A stretch of DNA of 9,557 nt from an uncultured Gemmatimonadota bacterium (GCA_946479805.1 CAMLHP010000082.1:1-9557), one strand, 5' to 3'; positions 1 through 7,136 are shown, numbered from the stretch's first letter. The notes: generated by a model from the letters alone, not told the origin. Numbers and translations are program-made.

Positions 1-748
<748 letters not shown>

Positions 749-752
<4 letters not shown>

Positions 753-1348
753 GCAGCCCCTTCGCGGGGCTGCCAGTCACTTTCGTCGGCAGCTTTCCCG
801 ATCCCGCAATCCAGCTCGATCCGCCCCTGCCCGAGTTTGCCTTCGCCGGCCGGTCAAATGTTGGCAAGTCCAGCCTGCTCAACGCCCTGACGGGCCAGCC
901 GGGGCTGGCGCGGGTCTCGGGCACGCCCGGCAAGACCGTCCATCTCAACGTCTTCAGGGCGCCGGAGCTCTACCTGGTCGACCTTCCCGGATACGGCTAC
1001 GCCCGTGCCTCCAGGACCGAGCGCCACCGCCTCTCCCGGCTGGTGGATACCTACCTCACGCGCCGTGACACCCTGGCCGGCGTCGTCTGGCTGCTGGACA
1101 TCCGGCGTGACCCATCGGAGGAGGACCTCGCCATGCAGGCCATGATGGCCCACAGCGGCCGGCCCGTGCTGGTGGTGCTCACCAAGATGGACAAGCTCAA
1201 CCACTCGGAGATCGCACCCCGCGTGCGCGCCCTTGCCGCCGCCCTCGCTCTGCACGAAGATCAGGTACAGCCTGTAAGCAGCCGCACTGGCGCCGGGATC
1301 GCCGATCTGGGCGAAAGCCTGCTCGCCGCCGCAAGGAGCTTCACATGA
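749..1348 (+). CDS. engB: Ribosome biogenesis GTP-binding protein EngB (YsxC/YihA)
   Basis: EngB is a small essential TRAFAC GTPase that acts in the cytoplasm in late assembly of the 50S ribosomal subunit. The 199-residue protein has the usual family length and all G motifs: G1 GRSNVGKSS (34-42), the G2 SGTPGKT segment (57-63), G3 DLPGYG (78-83), G4 TKMD (145-148) and G5 SSRTGAG (177-183). The [16 protein letters not shown] and VDLPGYGYA stretches separate it from Era or EngA. It starts with GTG at 749, overlapping the clpX stop by four bases; an ATG start is not available at the right place, and the family N-terminus (short lead into a [10 protein letters not shown] strand) fits this start. 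Its own stop overlaps the next gene as ATGA. A clp-engB neighbourhood is common in bacteria and joins protein quality control with ribosome assembly. Confidence 0.96.
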
Positions 1349-1968
1349 AGGCGCCCTCGTCCGCCTTTACCGCCCTGATCGCCCTGACCGCCTTGACCGC
1401 CTGTGCCCGGGCTCAAACGCCAGACACCGCGGCGGCCCCGGCGGATTCTTCGGCTCCGGTCGGAATGCCCGAGCACTACGGCACCCTCGACCAGAACGCC
1501 ATCTCCATCCGGATGCGGGACGACGACATCGAGCTGCGATTCGTGCCGCTGGATCCCAGGGTGACCAGCCTGCTGGCCGAGGACGGCGCCAGGGCGTTGC
1601 AGGCACTGGTCGAACGGAACCGCACCGCCATCGATTCAGCCGGCCGTGAGGCGGGCGTCTCCACTCCAGGGCTGGCCCTGGTGACATTCTTCGGGCTCAG
1701 GGAGGGCGTGCGGTTCGACGCCCAGCTGCTGACCGTCGAATCGAATGGCCGCCTGCTCCGGCCCATGGCGGCCGTGCCCCTCTCTGCCTCGTATGGCGCG
1801 GGGCAGCTCTCCGCCCGCCAGTCGGCCATGGCGATATATCTGTACGACGAACGGTTGCCAGTGCTCGAGCCATTCACGCTGACCTACGGCGTGATGAGCA
1901 GCAGCGCCTGGCGCGACCGGCTGCCGATCCTCGACCGCGAGCGCTCGCGGGTCAATCGGTCGCGGTGA
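1345..1968 (+). CDS. Predicted lipoprotein of unknown function
   Basis: This 207-residue protein has a lipoprotein signal peptide: Lys2, a hydrophobic stretch (residues 8-18) and a lipobox LTAC with the acylated cysteine at 20. It is followed by a low-complexity Ala/Pro/Ser/Asp linker to about residue 40, a common tether. The mature part (about 43-207) looks like a compact alpha/beta domain with a helix rich in Ala/Glu/Arg (75-95) and beta-rich segments such as LALVTFFGLREG and LEPFTLTYGVM. I do not recognise a family and name no function. The start ATG at 1345 overlaps the engB stop (ATGA) and has a clear AAGGAG Shine-Dalgarno at 1333-1338, six bases upstream. The signal-peptide core is written in near-identical 9-base units (GCCCTGATC-type, from 1372). 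The stop codon TGA is the first unit of an octamer array. It is most likely an envelope protein co-expressed with clpX-engB. Confidence 0.85.
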   Translation: MKAPSSAFTALIALTALTACARAQTPDTAAAPADSSAPVGMPEHYGTLDQNAISIRMRDDDIELRFVPLDPRVTSLLAEDGARALQALVERNRTAIDSAGREAGVSTPGLALVTFFGLREGVRFDAQLLTVESNGRLLRPMAAVPLSASYGAGQLSARQSAMAIYLYDERLPVLEPFTLTYGVMSSSAWRDRLPILDRERSRVNRSR

Positions 1969-1997
1969 GGCGGTAAGGCGGTAAGGCGGTAAGGCAA
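1966..1997 (+). repeat. Octamer tandem repeat (TAAGGCGG type), stop in every frame
   Basis: Four units of eight bases: TGAGGCGG, TAAGGCGG, TAAGGCGG, TAAGGCAA, followed directly by TAG. The first TGA is the stop codon of the lipoprotein gene. Because the period is eight, the TGA/TAA/TAA/TAA/TAG triplets at 1966, 1974, 1982, 1990 and 1998 fall in frames 1, 3, 2, 1 and 3, so all three forward frames are closed within 20 bases. The reverse strand has no stop in the array. No transposon end or CRISPR-like spacing is seen. Confidence 0.9.
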
Positions 1998-2013
1998 TAG
2001 CGCGACAAGGCAA

Positions 2014-2087
2014 GCCGATGGACGACGGGAGTTCTGCCGGAGGACTGTCCCGCTTGTCCGGAGGCAGAACCCCCGTTGGCCGTCGGC
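2014..2087 (+). other. 74-bp imperfect palindrome (possible leader hairpin)
   Basis: Bases 2014-2038 pair with 2063-2087 in a single register: 21 Watson-Crick pairs, two G-U pairs (2019/2082, 2024/2077) and only two mismatches (2022/2079, 2030/2071). The innermost perfect block is GTTCTGCC/GGCAGAAC. Above it is a symmetric 3x3 GGA/GGA internal loop (2039-2041/2060-2062), then four more pairs (GGAC/GTCC, 2042-2045/2056-2059) and a 10-base loop, all in the same register. There is no T-run after it, so it is not a standard intrinsic terminator. It ends 19 bases before the Shine-Dalgarno of the acyltransferase gene, so it would be that gene's 5' leader, or a 3' structure of the lipoprotein transcript. 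Both G-U pairs become C-A mismatches on the minus strand, which mildly favours plus-strand RNA. Confidence 0.75.
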
Positions 2088-2105
2088 GAGGATGGACCGC
2101 CACTT

Positions 2106-2110
2106 CGGAG
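2106..2110 (+). promoter_or_regulatory. Shine-Dalgarno that sets the acyltransferase start
   Basis: CGGAG at 2106-2110 lies six bases upstream of ATG 2117. The in-frame ATG at 2018 has no good Shine-Dalgarno, would place the long palindrome inside the coding region, and would add a Gly/Ser/Arg-rich stretch unlike the rest of the protein. The 2117 start is therefore preferred. Confidence 0.65.
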
Positions 2111-2116
2111 ATCAGC

Positions 2117-2962
2117 ATGGCGTTGCAGCCCCTCAAGAAGATCGGCCTCCCGGATTCCACCGAATTCGTCGCCGAGAAGTGGCTCGGAGAGCTCGACGAG
2201 CGTCTGGAGCACCCGGAGAGCTGGAACGACCTGACCCGCGAGCTGCTCCTGGCGCTCTGGTACCCCGGCGTCACCGACTTCGCCGAGCGGGTGAGCGACC
2301 CGGCCGTGCCCAGGGCCCAGCAGCTGGCGCTCCTCTCGCTCGACCCGCGCAACGTCACCCTCGAGCCCGAGTACTACGCCGACGTCGATCCGGTGAAGTT
2401 CGCCCGGGTCAAGCCGCTGCTGTGGCTGTGGTATTCGTTCGACCGGACACCGATGGCAGCCCAGAACGTCCACCTTCCCATCCGCTTCCGCCGGCTCCTG
2501 GCCCAGCGGATCTTCCGGAACTGCGGCAGGAACTTCAAGTGCTTCCAGCACGTCGAGTTCTCCTTCGGCTACAACCTGGACGTGGGTGACGACGTCGTCA
2601 TCCACCGCCACGTGCTGCTCGATGACCGCGGCGGCCTCCGGCTGGGAAATCGTGTCAGCGTTTCCGACTACGCCAACATCTACAGCCATACCCACAGCAT
2701 CGTGGACCAGAAGGACGTCACCAGCGTTACGACCGTGCTGGAGGACGACGTCCGCATCACCTATCACGCCACCGTTCTGGCCGGCGTTCGCGTGGGGCAG
2801 AACGGAATGGTGGGGGCCTCGGCAGTGGCCACCAAGGACGTCCGCGCCTGGCACGTCAACGTCGGCATTCCCGCCAAGTCGGTGCGGGTCAAGCCCAACG
2901 CCCCACCTGACGCATACGTCACGGAGCGGATCGCCCGGCGGTCCGCTGGGGAGGGAAGCTGA
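2117..2962 (+). CDS. Left-handed beta-helix (hexapeptide) acyltransferase
   Basis: The 281-residue protein ends in a left-handed parallel beta-helix of the maltose/galactoside O-acetyltransferase (LbH-MAT) type, about residues 145-256. The hexapeptide repeats are seen as DVGDDVVIHRHVLLDD, LRLGNRVSVSDYANIYS, TVLEDDVRITYHATVLAGVRVG and MVGASAVATKDV, ending in the usual NVGIPAKSVRVKP. The likely catalytic histidine is in YSHTHSI (His191 or His193), where family members have the general base that activates an acceptor hydroxyl for acetyl-CoA. The N-terminal 115 residues are unusual: an acidic helical region with Trp/Tyr-rich segments (LLLALWYPG, LLWLWYSFDR), much longer than the short N-terminal part of MAT enzymes. 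The substrate is unknown; cell-surface glycan or lipid acylation is a guess. The gene overlaps the possible CTG start of the histidine kinase, suggesting co-translation. Confidence 0.88.
   Translation: MALQPLKKIGLPDSTEFVAEKWLGELDERLEHPESWNDLTRELLLALWYPGVTDFAERVSDPAVPRAQQLALLSLDPRNVTLEPEYYADVDPVKFARVKPLLWLWYSFDRTPMAAQNVHLPIRFRRLLAQRIFRNCGRNFKCFQHVEFSFGYNLDVGDDVVIHRHVLLDDRGGLRLGNRVSVSDYANIYSHTHSIVDQKDVTSVTTVLEDDVRITYHATVLAGVRVGQNGMVGASAVATKDVRAWHVNVGIPAKSVRVKPNAPPDAYVTERIARRSAGEGS
2949..2961 (+). promoter_or_regulatory. Shine-Dalgarno and possible CTG start of the histidine kinase
   Basis: A strong purine run (GGGAGG, 2949-2954) sits just before CTG 2959-2961, whose last two bases are part of the acyltransferase stop (CTGA overlap). 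Starting here adds 11 residues, KRRRGRR followed by IPP, before the first membrane segment, as the positive-inside rule predicts. The GTG at 2992 has no Shine-Dalgarno. No ATG, GTG or TTG is available in this frame between the upstream stop at 2908 and 2992. Confidence 0.5.
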
Positions 2963-2991
2963 AGCGCCGCCGCGGCCGCCGCATTCCTCCG

Positions 2992-5100
2992 GTGGTGCTC
3001 GCAGCGGCCATCGGGCTCTCCCTTGCTGCCATTGAACTCCTCGTAGTCACCGCCGCCGGGCTCTCCCGCTGGTGGCTCCTCCTGATTCCGCTCTCCGCGG
3101 GCTTCGGCGTGCTGGTGGTCGAACAGCGCGCGCTCCACCGGAAGCTGCAGGCGGTCGAGAAGCAGCGGGACGATGCCAGCGCCGAGCTGGAGCGCCGGAT
3201 CTCCGAGATCTTCTCGCTCCGCGAACTGGGATACGTCCTCTCCGAATCGCTGCAGCAGGAGCGGATCGTCGAGCAGGTGGCACGCTATGCCTCCCGCTTC
3301 CTCCGCGCCGACGGCGTCATGGCGGTGCTGATCGATGGCGGCAACCAGATCATCGTCGCAGCGGCGGAAGGGACACTCGCGGGGCACAAGGGTCGGAAGG
3401 TGCCCGCGGTGGATGTGTCGCTGGTTACCGCGGCCATCGAACGGGGCCGGATCGAGGTGGACCAGCGCCGGACCGGGGACGGCGTGCGGGTGCTGGCCGA
3501 CATCAAGACCGAAAGCGCGGCGGTGGTGCCGTTCACGGTCCGAGGCGAGCGCATCGGTGCGCTGGCCGTGGTTGACCGCCAGGGCGGCGCGTTCACCACC
3601 GAGGACCTCTGGCTCCTGTCGGCGGTCGCCACCAATGCGTCCGTGGTGCTCGCCAACAGCCGCCTCTTCGCCCTGGCCGAGCGGGGGCGCGAGGAGTGGG
3701 AAACCGCCTTCGACGCGCTGCGCGAGGGCCTCGCGCTGGTGGACTACGATGGCAGGATCCAGCGCGCCAATCGCGCGCTCGGCACCTTGTCAGGCGATGA
3801 GCCGGCCGCGCTCATCGGCCGTGACTTCGTTGACCTGGTGCTGCCCGGTTCCATCGCCCTTGGCGACACCATGCGCGAGGCGCGGGCCGGAAAGCGCCCC
3901 GCCCCGCTGTCGCTGTCGCGCGACCACGACGAGCGCCTGCTCCGCGTCACCCTGACGCCGCTGAGCGGGACCTTCGGCGCCCGGGCAGTCATCGCCCTGG
4001 TGGAGGACGTCACCGAGCAGCGCGCGCTCGAGGCGCAGGTCATCCAGGCCGAGAAGATGGCCGCAATCGGCCAGCTGGTGTCCGGCGTGGCCCACGAGCT
4101 CAACAATCCGCTCACCTCCATCGCCGGCCTCAGCGAGCTCCTGCTGGATACCGGTCCGCTGGCACCTGCCGCGAGGGAGCACCTCCGCATTATCAGCGAC
4201 CAGTCGGAGCGGGCCGGGCGCATCGTCAGGAACCTGCTCACCTTCGCCCGCCGGGGTGAGCCGGTGAAGCTGATCGTGGACCTCAACGACGTGGCCACGA
4301 GGACCGCCGCGCTGATATCGTATGAATTGCGGCTCCGCGATGTCGAACTGGAGGAGGTGCTGGCCGGCCATCCGGTCGAGGCCCTGGGCGACCCCTTCGA
4401 GCTGCAGCAGGTGCTGCTCAACCTCATGACCAACGCCATCCACGCCATGAAGGACTTGCCGGCGGGGCGACGCCGCCTCCTCACGGTTCAGACCGCCGTC
4501 GAGCAGGACCGTGCCGTCGTGCGGGTCCGTGACACCGGCGACGGCGTCCCCATCCAGCACGTCTCCCGGCTGTTCACCCCCTTCTTCACCACCAAGGCTG
4601 CCGGCCAGGGCACCGGGCTCGGGCTCCCCGTGAGCTACGGCATCGCCCGGGCACATGGTGGGGCACTTACCTACGCCGGCATCACCGAGGGCGGCGCCGA
4701 GTTCACCCTCGCGCTCCCCCATGCTGCCCCGGCCCAGTCATCCGGTGCCGCCGCGCGCCGGATCCTGGTGGCGGACCGGGACGCCGCGGTGCACCGGCTG
4801 GTCAGCGCGCTGGTCGCACCCGCAGGACATGCGGTGGACGTCGCACGGGTCGGCGGCGAGGCGGTGCAGCTGTCCAACGAGCACGAGTATCACCTCGTGA
4901 TCGCCGACAGCACCCTCATTGTGGAAGATGGAATTGCGGTGCTGGACGGCGTGCTTGCCCGCCGCCCCGACTGGAAACCCCGGCTCGTCTCGGTGGGCCA
5001 GCGCATCGGCACCTGCCCCGCGCCGAGACACCTCGACAAGCCGCTGGATATCAAGCAACTGCGCGTCGCGATAGACGAGGTCCTGAAATCAGACGGATAG
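2992..5100 (+). CDS. Membrane hybrid sensor histidine kinase (GAF-PAS-HisKA-HATPase-receiver)
   Basis: Numbering is from GTG 2992 (702 residues); a CTG start at 2959 is at least as plausible. Order of parts: two closely spaced membrane helices (3-22 and 27-43); a charged coiled-coil (about 45-75); a GAF-like domain (about 85-225); a PAS-like domain (about 237-341); the HisKA dimerisation domain with phospho-acceptor His368 in GVAHELNNPL; the HATPase_c domain with N box Asn477/Asn481, G1 DTGDG (514-518), F box FTPFFTT and G2 GTGLGLP (540-546); and a C-terminal receiver. The receiver keeps the phospho-acceptor Asp639, Ser667 and Lys683 but reads ADRD at the acidic pocket (Asp595, then Arg). The NtrB-like HELNNPL motif is typical of cytosol-sensing kinases, and there is almost no periplasmic loop, so the signal is probably cytosolic or within the membrane. 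No response regulator or Hpt gene adjoins it. The acyltransferase lies directly upstream. Confidence 0.93.
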   Translation: MVLAAAIGLSLAAIELLVVTAAGLSRWWLLLIPLSAGFGVLVVEQRALHRKLQAVEKQRDDASAELERRISEIFSLRELGYVLSESLQQERIVEQVARYASRFLRADGVMAVLIDGGNQIIVAAAEGTLAGHKGRKVPAVDVSLVTAAIERGRIEVDQRRTGDGVRVLADIKTESAAVVPFTVRGERIGALAVVDRQGGAFTTEDLWLLSAVATNASVVLANSRLFALAERGREEWETAFDALREGLALVDYDGRIQRANRALGTLSGDEPAALIGRDFVDLVLPGSIALGDTMREARAGKRPAPLSLSRDHDERLLRVTLTPLSGTFGARAVIALVEDVTEQRALEAQVIQAEKMAAIGQLVSGVAHELNNPLTSIAGLSELLLDTGPLAPAAREHLRIISDQSERAGRIVRNLLTFARRGEPVKLIVDLNDVATRTAALISYELRLRDVELEEVLAGHPVEALGDPFELQQVLLNLMTNAIHAMKDLPAGRRRLLTVQTAVEQDRAVVRVRDTGDGVPIQHVSRLFTPFFTTKAAGQGTGLGLPVSYGIARAHGGALTYAGITEGGAEFTLALPHAAPAQSSGAAARRILVADRDAAVHRLVSALVAPAGHAVDVARVGGEAVQLSNEHEYHLVIADSTLIVEDGIAVLDGVLARRPDWKPRLVSVGQRIGTCPAPRHLDKPLDIKQLRVAIDEVLKSDG

Positions 5101-5108
5101 ACCCGTCT
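5091..5108 (+). terminator. Weak stem-loop at the convergent junction
   Basis: AGACGG (5091-5096) pairs perfectly with CCGTCT (5103-5108) around a six-base loop that contains the kinase stop codon TAG. The octamer ACCCGTCT is then repeated at 5101-5108 and 5109-5116. With only 17 bases between the two convergent stop codons, any terminator must lie about here. The stem is short and lacks a T-run, so a terminator role is tentative. Confidence 0.3.
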
Positions 5109-5117
5109 ACCCGTCTC

Positions 5118-6569
5118 TCAGTACCCCGCCTCCCTCGCCGGCAGCCATGGCTCCACCGAAATTCGGTCACCCAGCCGCGCCCTGGTCGCGTCCGCCGACG
5201 CCGCCGCCCAGTAATTGCCACCCGCATCGAGCGAGTCCGCCCGGATCCACGCCAGTATCGAACGCAGGAATACATTGCCGTCAAGCACCACGTCCGATGA
5301 TGTGCTGTCCACCACCAGCGCCTCGCCCACTCCGTCAAAGACGTTCCCGCGGATCCTGCTGCCAGTGGTGTTCGAGAGCACGATCGCCTGGCCCAGCCGC
5401 GCAAACGTGTTGTCGTCTATTCGGCTGTCCCGGCTGCGGCTCTCGTCCCCTGGACGGGGCGCGAACAGCCGCACGCCCAGCTGGCCGCCCACAATGGTGT
5501 TGTCCGCGATGACGTTGTCGGCCCCGTGCTCGATGGCTATCGCAGCGGAGCGGGTGCCCAGGATGGTGTTGCCCCGGACCGTCGTGCCCGAGGAGTATCC
5601 CAGCCAGAACCCGTAGTCCGAGCTGTCGGCCCGGTTGTCCAGGAAGGTGTTGCCCCAGCTGAAGGTCGATTCGAAGGCGTTGTGGTACGAGTGTGAAGCG
5701 TCATTGCGCACCACGATGTTGCCGATGGACGGCGTCACGTAGGGCCGGTGCCCGCTCAGGAAGAATCCGTCGCCCGAGTTGCTGATGTCGTTGTCGGCGA
5801 TCAGGTTGGAGTCGCTCGATTCACGCAGCAGGATCCCCGCAGAGTCACAACCCCTGCGATAGCCCTCGCTCTCGCACCGCACATTGTGGTGCGCAGCGTT
5901 GCGGATGACGGTGTTGCCCGATGAGCGCCAGAGGTGGATGCCCCAGCCGGAGTTGTGGGACACATCATTGTCCGCGATGAAGCTCCCCCGCGCCTCGAAC
6001 AGCCCGATCCCGTTCTGGGACGAGTTGGCGGTGATCCCCCGGATCTCTACCCGCTCGGTTCCCTTGAGGTAGAGCGCCGACCCATAGAGCTCGAACGTGT
6101 CGGGCCGGAAGATGTCCAGCCAGTCACCCTCGTCGTAGCGCTCCGGAGTCGACCTGAGCGCCTGCGCCCGCGAGCCCGAGAGCTCCGAATCGAGCACCCG
6201 GTGCCCGCTGCCGCCCTCGATCCGGATCCCGAACCGGTAGCCGCTGATTCGCCCGCCGGTGATGGTCGCCCCCTCTGCACCACGCACCAGCACGCCGATG
6301 CCCCGGAACTCGTGCGCCAGCGTGTCGCCGCTGAGGAGCGTCACGCCCCTGAGGTCGAGCCGGGTCCCGGTGCCCGACACCACGATCACACCGACCCCGT
6401 TCGAATCCGCTATCCGGTAGCGGCCCGGGCAGATCTGCGCCTCTCCCCGCACTTCGGTGCCGGCCTTGGAAAGCTTGATGCACGCAGAAGACGCCGGCTG
6501 ACCCACCAGGGCGGCGAGAGGAACAACGGCGAGAAGAAGTTTCCTCACTGTCTCAAAGCGGCGAGCCAC
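5118..6569 (-). CDS. Secreted right-handed parallel beta-helix (NosD-like) protein
   Basis: The 483-residue protein starts with a Sec signal peptide: positive ends (RRF, RK), a hydrophobic core LLLAVVPLAALVG (11-23) and a likely cleavage site near PASSA (25-29). From about residue 55 to 455 it is built of repeated short strands with Asn/Asp ladders, e.g. GSFIADNDVSHNSGWGI, NTVIRNAAHHN, SNLIADNDISNSGDGF, NTFLDNRADSSDYGF, DNVIADNTIVGGQLGV and GSRIRGNVFDGVG. This is the PbH1 pattern of NosD/pectate-lyase-type solenoids, and it closes with the GGNYW motif common at the end of NosD-like helices. Four cysteines (30, 47, 232, 241) could form two disulfides. No catalytic lyase or hydrolase triad is evident to me, so binding or carbohydrate processing remain open. 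GTG start: AGGAG lies five bases upstream, but both are buried in a long hairpin (6566-6640). It converges on the kinase gene. Confidence 0.88.
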   Translation of the reverse strand: MARRFETVRKLLLAVVPLAALVGQPASSACIKLSKAGTEVRGEAQICPGRYRIADSNGVGVIVVSGTGTRLDLRGVTLLSGDTLAHEFRGIGVLVRGAEGATITGGRISGYRFGIRIEGGSGHRVLDSELSGSRAQALRSTPERYDEGDWLDIFRPDTFELYGSALYLKGTERVEIRGITANSSQNGIGLFEARGSFIADNDVSHNSGWGIHLWRSSGNTVIRNAAHHNVRCESEGYRRGCDSAGILLRESSDSNLIADNDISNSGDGFFLSGHRPYVTPSIGNIVVRNDASHSYHNAFESTFSWGNTFLDNRADSSDYGFWLGYSSGTTVRGNTILGTRSAAIAIEHGADNVIADNTIVGGQLGVRLFAPRPGDESRSRDSRIDDNTFARLGQAIVLSNTTGSRIRGNVFDGVGEALVVDSTSSDVVLDGNVFLRSILAWIRADSLDAGGNYWAAASADATRARLGDRISVEPWLPAREAGY

Positions 6570-6640
6570 GAGGTCTCCTGGAGGCGGCGTGCGGGCAAGC
6601 GGAGCGCAGACCCGCCGAGCCGCCGGAAGGAGACTCGTGG
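6566..6640 (-). promoter_or_regulatory. 75-bp hairpin sequestering the beta-helix gene's RBS and start codon
   Basis: CCACGAG (6566-6572) pairs with CTCGTGG (6634-6640); after one bulged base (6573), TCTCCT (6574-6579) pairs with AGGAGA (6628-6633); a 3x3 GGA/GGA internal loop follows (6580-6582/6625-6627); GGCGGC (6583-6588) pairs with GCCGCC (6619-6624); after a 2x3 loop, GCGGG (6591-6595) pairs with CCCGC (6611-6615), with a 15-base loop. In total 24 Watson-Crick pairs. In the minus-strand mRNA the AGGAG Shine-Dalgarno and the GUG start of the downstream gene are both in the 3' arm, while the 5' arm begins 13 bases after the Nudix stop codon. This fills nearly the whole 84-base gap. A translational control role is inference; the pairing is directly seen. 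Confidence 0.7.
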
Positions 6641-6653
6641 TGAGTCGCTTCTT

Positions 6654-7121
6654 TCATGAGATACGCAACTCAGCTTCCATCGCACCTGCATCTCCACCGG
6701 CGAATATCCTCCCGGCATCCTCGAGAGAGCGCATCATGCGGGGCCACGACGCCCGGCGGCGCGCTGCCTCCAGCGGCAGCCACATCGCAGCGTCATGCTC
6801 CTCGCTCAGGGTCACTTCATCCGCGGAGGTCACCATCGCAGCGAACACCGGTATCATCCACACCTCGTCCACCGGGTGCCGGTAGAACATCTCAACCTGG
6901 CTGAGATTGTAGAGCCTGAAGCTGGCGATCCCGGTCTCCTCCGTCATTTCCCTGCCCGCTGCCTCCGCCGGCGACTCGCCTGCCCCGATGCTCCCGTGCA
7001 CTCCCTCCCACGAGCCAGGCGACCGGCCGCCCGCGGCCCGCCGCAGCATCAGGCACTCGAGCCCGCTCTCGCCCATGCGAAGCACCATCACGTCGACCAG
7101 TGCCACCCTGACGCTTGTCAT
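6654..7121 (-). CDS. Nudix hydrolase, NudB-like
   Basis: Numbering is from ATG 7121 (155 residues). A perfect Nudix box (G-x5-E-x7-REU-x-EE-x-GU) spans Gly43 to Ile65: GSIGAGE, seven residues, then REMTEETGI, with the metal-binding glutamates present. The segment before it, SWEGVHGSIGAGE, resembles the WxxVxGxxxxGE lead of dihydroneopterin-triphosphate/dATP pyrophosphatases (NudB type), so hydrolysis of a nucleoside triphosphate-like substrate is likely; the exact substrate cannot be read. The YRHPVDEVWMIPVFAAMV and EEHDAAMWLPLEAA segments are the usual later strands and helix of the fold. The GTG at 7145 is an alternative start, but it lacks a Shine-Dalgarno, lies in an inverted-repeat arm, and would add MSRPSGVR ahead of a normal N-terminus. 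It lies between the secretion ATPase (135 bases upstream) and the beta-helix gene (84 bases downstream) on one strand. Confidence 0.92.
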   Translation of the reverse strand: MTSVRVALVDVMVLRMGESGLECLMLRRAAGGRSPGSWEGVHGSIGAGESPAEAAGREMTEETGIASFRLYNLSQVEMFYRHPVDEVWMIPVFAAMVTSADEVTLSEEHDAAMWLPLEAARRRASWPRMMRSLEDAGRIFAGGDAGAMEAELRIS

Positions 7122-7136
7122 TCGCACCCCGGACGG

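Noticed and set aside
1372..1398. 9-base repeats in the lipoprotein signal peptide as a functional repeat
   Set aside because: They encode Ala-Leu-Thr/Ile triplets expected of a hydrophobic signal-peptide core, so codon reuse explains them.
2014..2087. Classical Rho-independent terminator
   Set aside because: No T-run follows the stem on either side; it is recorded as a palindrome of unknown role instead.
2018..2116. N-terminal extension of the acyltransferase from ATG 2018
   Set aside because: No good Shine-Dalgarno, codons fall within the palindrome, and a better Shine-Dalgarno and ATG lie at 2106-2119.
1952..2854. 300-codon minus-strand reading frame across the acyltransferase
   Set aside because: It overlaps a well-supported plus-strand gene, shows no recognisable motif, and is open partly because the octamer array has no stops on the minus strand.
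3744..4722. Long minus-strand frames across the histidine kinase
   Set aside because: The kinase motifs are unbroken on the plus strand; the antisense products are low complexity.
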